A stretch of DNA of 13,120 nt from positions 38,194 through 51,313 of the forward strand of contig DHNU01000078.1 in assembly GCA_002407645.1 (NCBI GenBank), in the 5' to 3' direction. Below the pieces are notes generated by a model. That model was given only the letters and a program-made list of their open reading frames with translations. It made no database searches and was not told where the DNA came from. Shown in pieces: positions 13,119 to 13,120 of this stretch. Source of the stretch: Ruminococcaceae bacterium UBA5408. GTDB lineage: Bacteria > Bacillota > Clostridia > Oscillospirales > Acutalibacteraceae. Both the position numbers and the translations under genes were made by a program. The first letter of the stretch is position 1. Each line of letters begins with the position of its first letter.

Positions 13119-13120
13119 AC

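Overview
This window looks like a housekeeping segment of a low-to-moderate GC Gram-positive chromosome. It is most likely from a Clostridia-type Firmicute (Bacillota), and the Oscillospiraceae/Ruminococcaceae are a reasonable guess. The case rests on gene content and order: era-yqzL-recO, mutS2, ylxM-ffh-rpsP-khpA, rimM-trmD, uvrC, rsmD-coaD. It is supported by strong AGGAGG-type ribosome binding sites, GTG/TTG starts, an HPr with both His15 and Ser46, and a THF riboswitch. I see no transposase, phage gene, CRISPR array, tRNA or rRNA.

Layout. Positions 1-563 hold the 3' part of era. Next come the tiny gene yqzL and recO, which overlap by 50 nt, then mutS2, which ends at a bidirectional terminator. 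A 47-codon minus-strand gene faces mutS2 from the other side of that terminator. A perfect-consensus promoter at 4395-4423 opens the ylxM-ffh-rpsP-khpA run. A class-I THF riboswitch and the folate transporter gene folT follow, placed inside what is usually a continuous rpsP-khpA-rimM-trmD block; rimM and trmD come after it. ptsH (HPr) has its own extended -10 promoter and its own terminator. uvrC is followed by a promoter whose -35 box contains the uvrC stop codon. That promoter drives rsmD-coaD and a coiled-coil gene, all joined by ATGA overlaps and closed by a strong terminator. The last 70 bases carry another good promoter followed by GTGG repeats at 10-bp spacing that resemble an MraZ operator.

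How the genes work together. Most act in ribosome biogenesis and translation: Era, RimM, RpsP, KhpA and RsmD in ribosome or RNA maturation, TrmD in tRNA modification, MutS2 probably in collided-ribosome rescue, and Ffh/YlxM in membrane targeting. RecO and UvrC repair DNA. FolT and CoaD serve folate and CoA supply, and HPr serves sugar uptake and catabolite control.

The most interesting element is the riboswitch-folT insertion. The sequence supports a specific translational switch in which P1 of the aptamer competes with an 8-bp hairpin, and an A-rich CCUC segment can mask the folT ribosome binding site. Such a mechanism would spare the co-transcribed rimM-trmD genes. I found no clearly new multi-gene system here.
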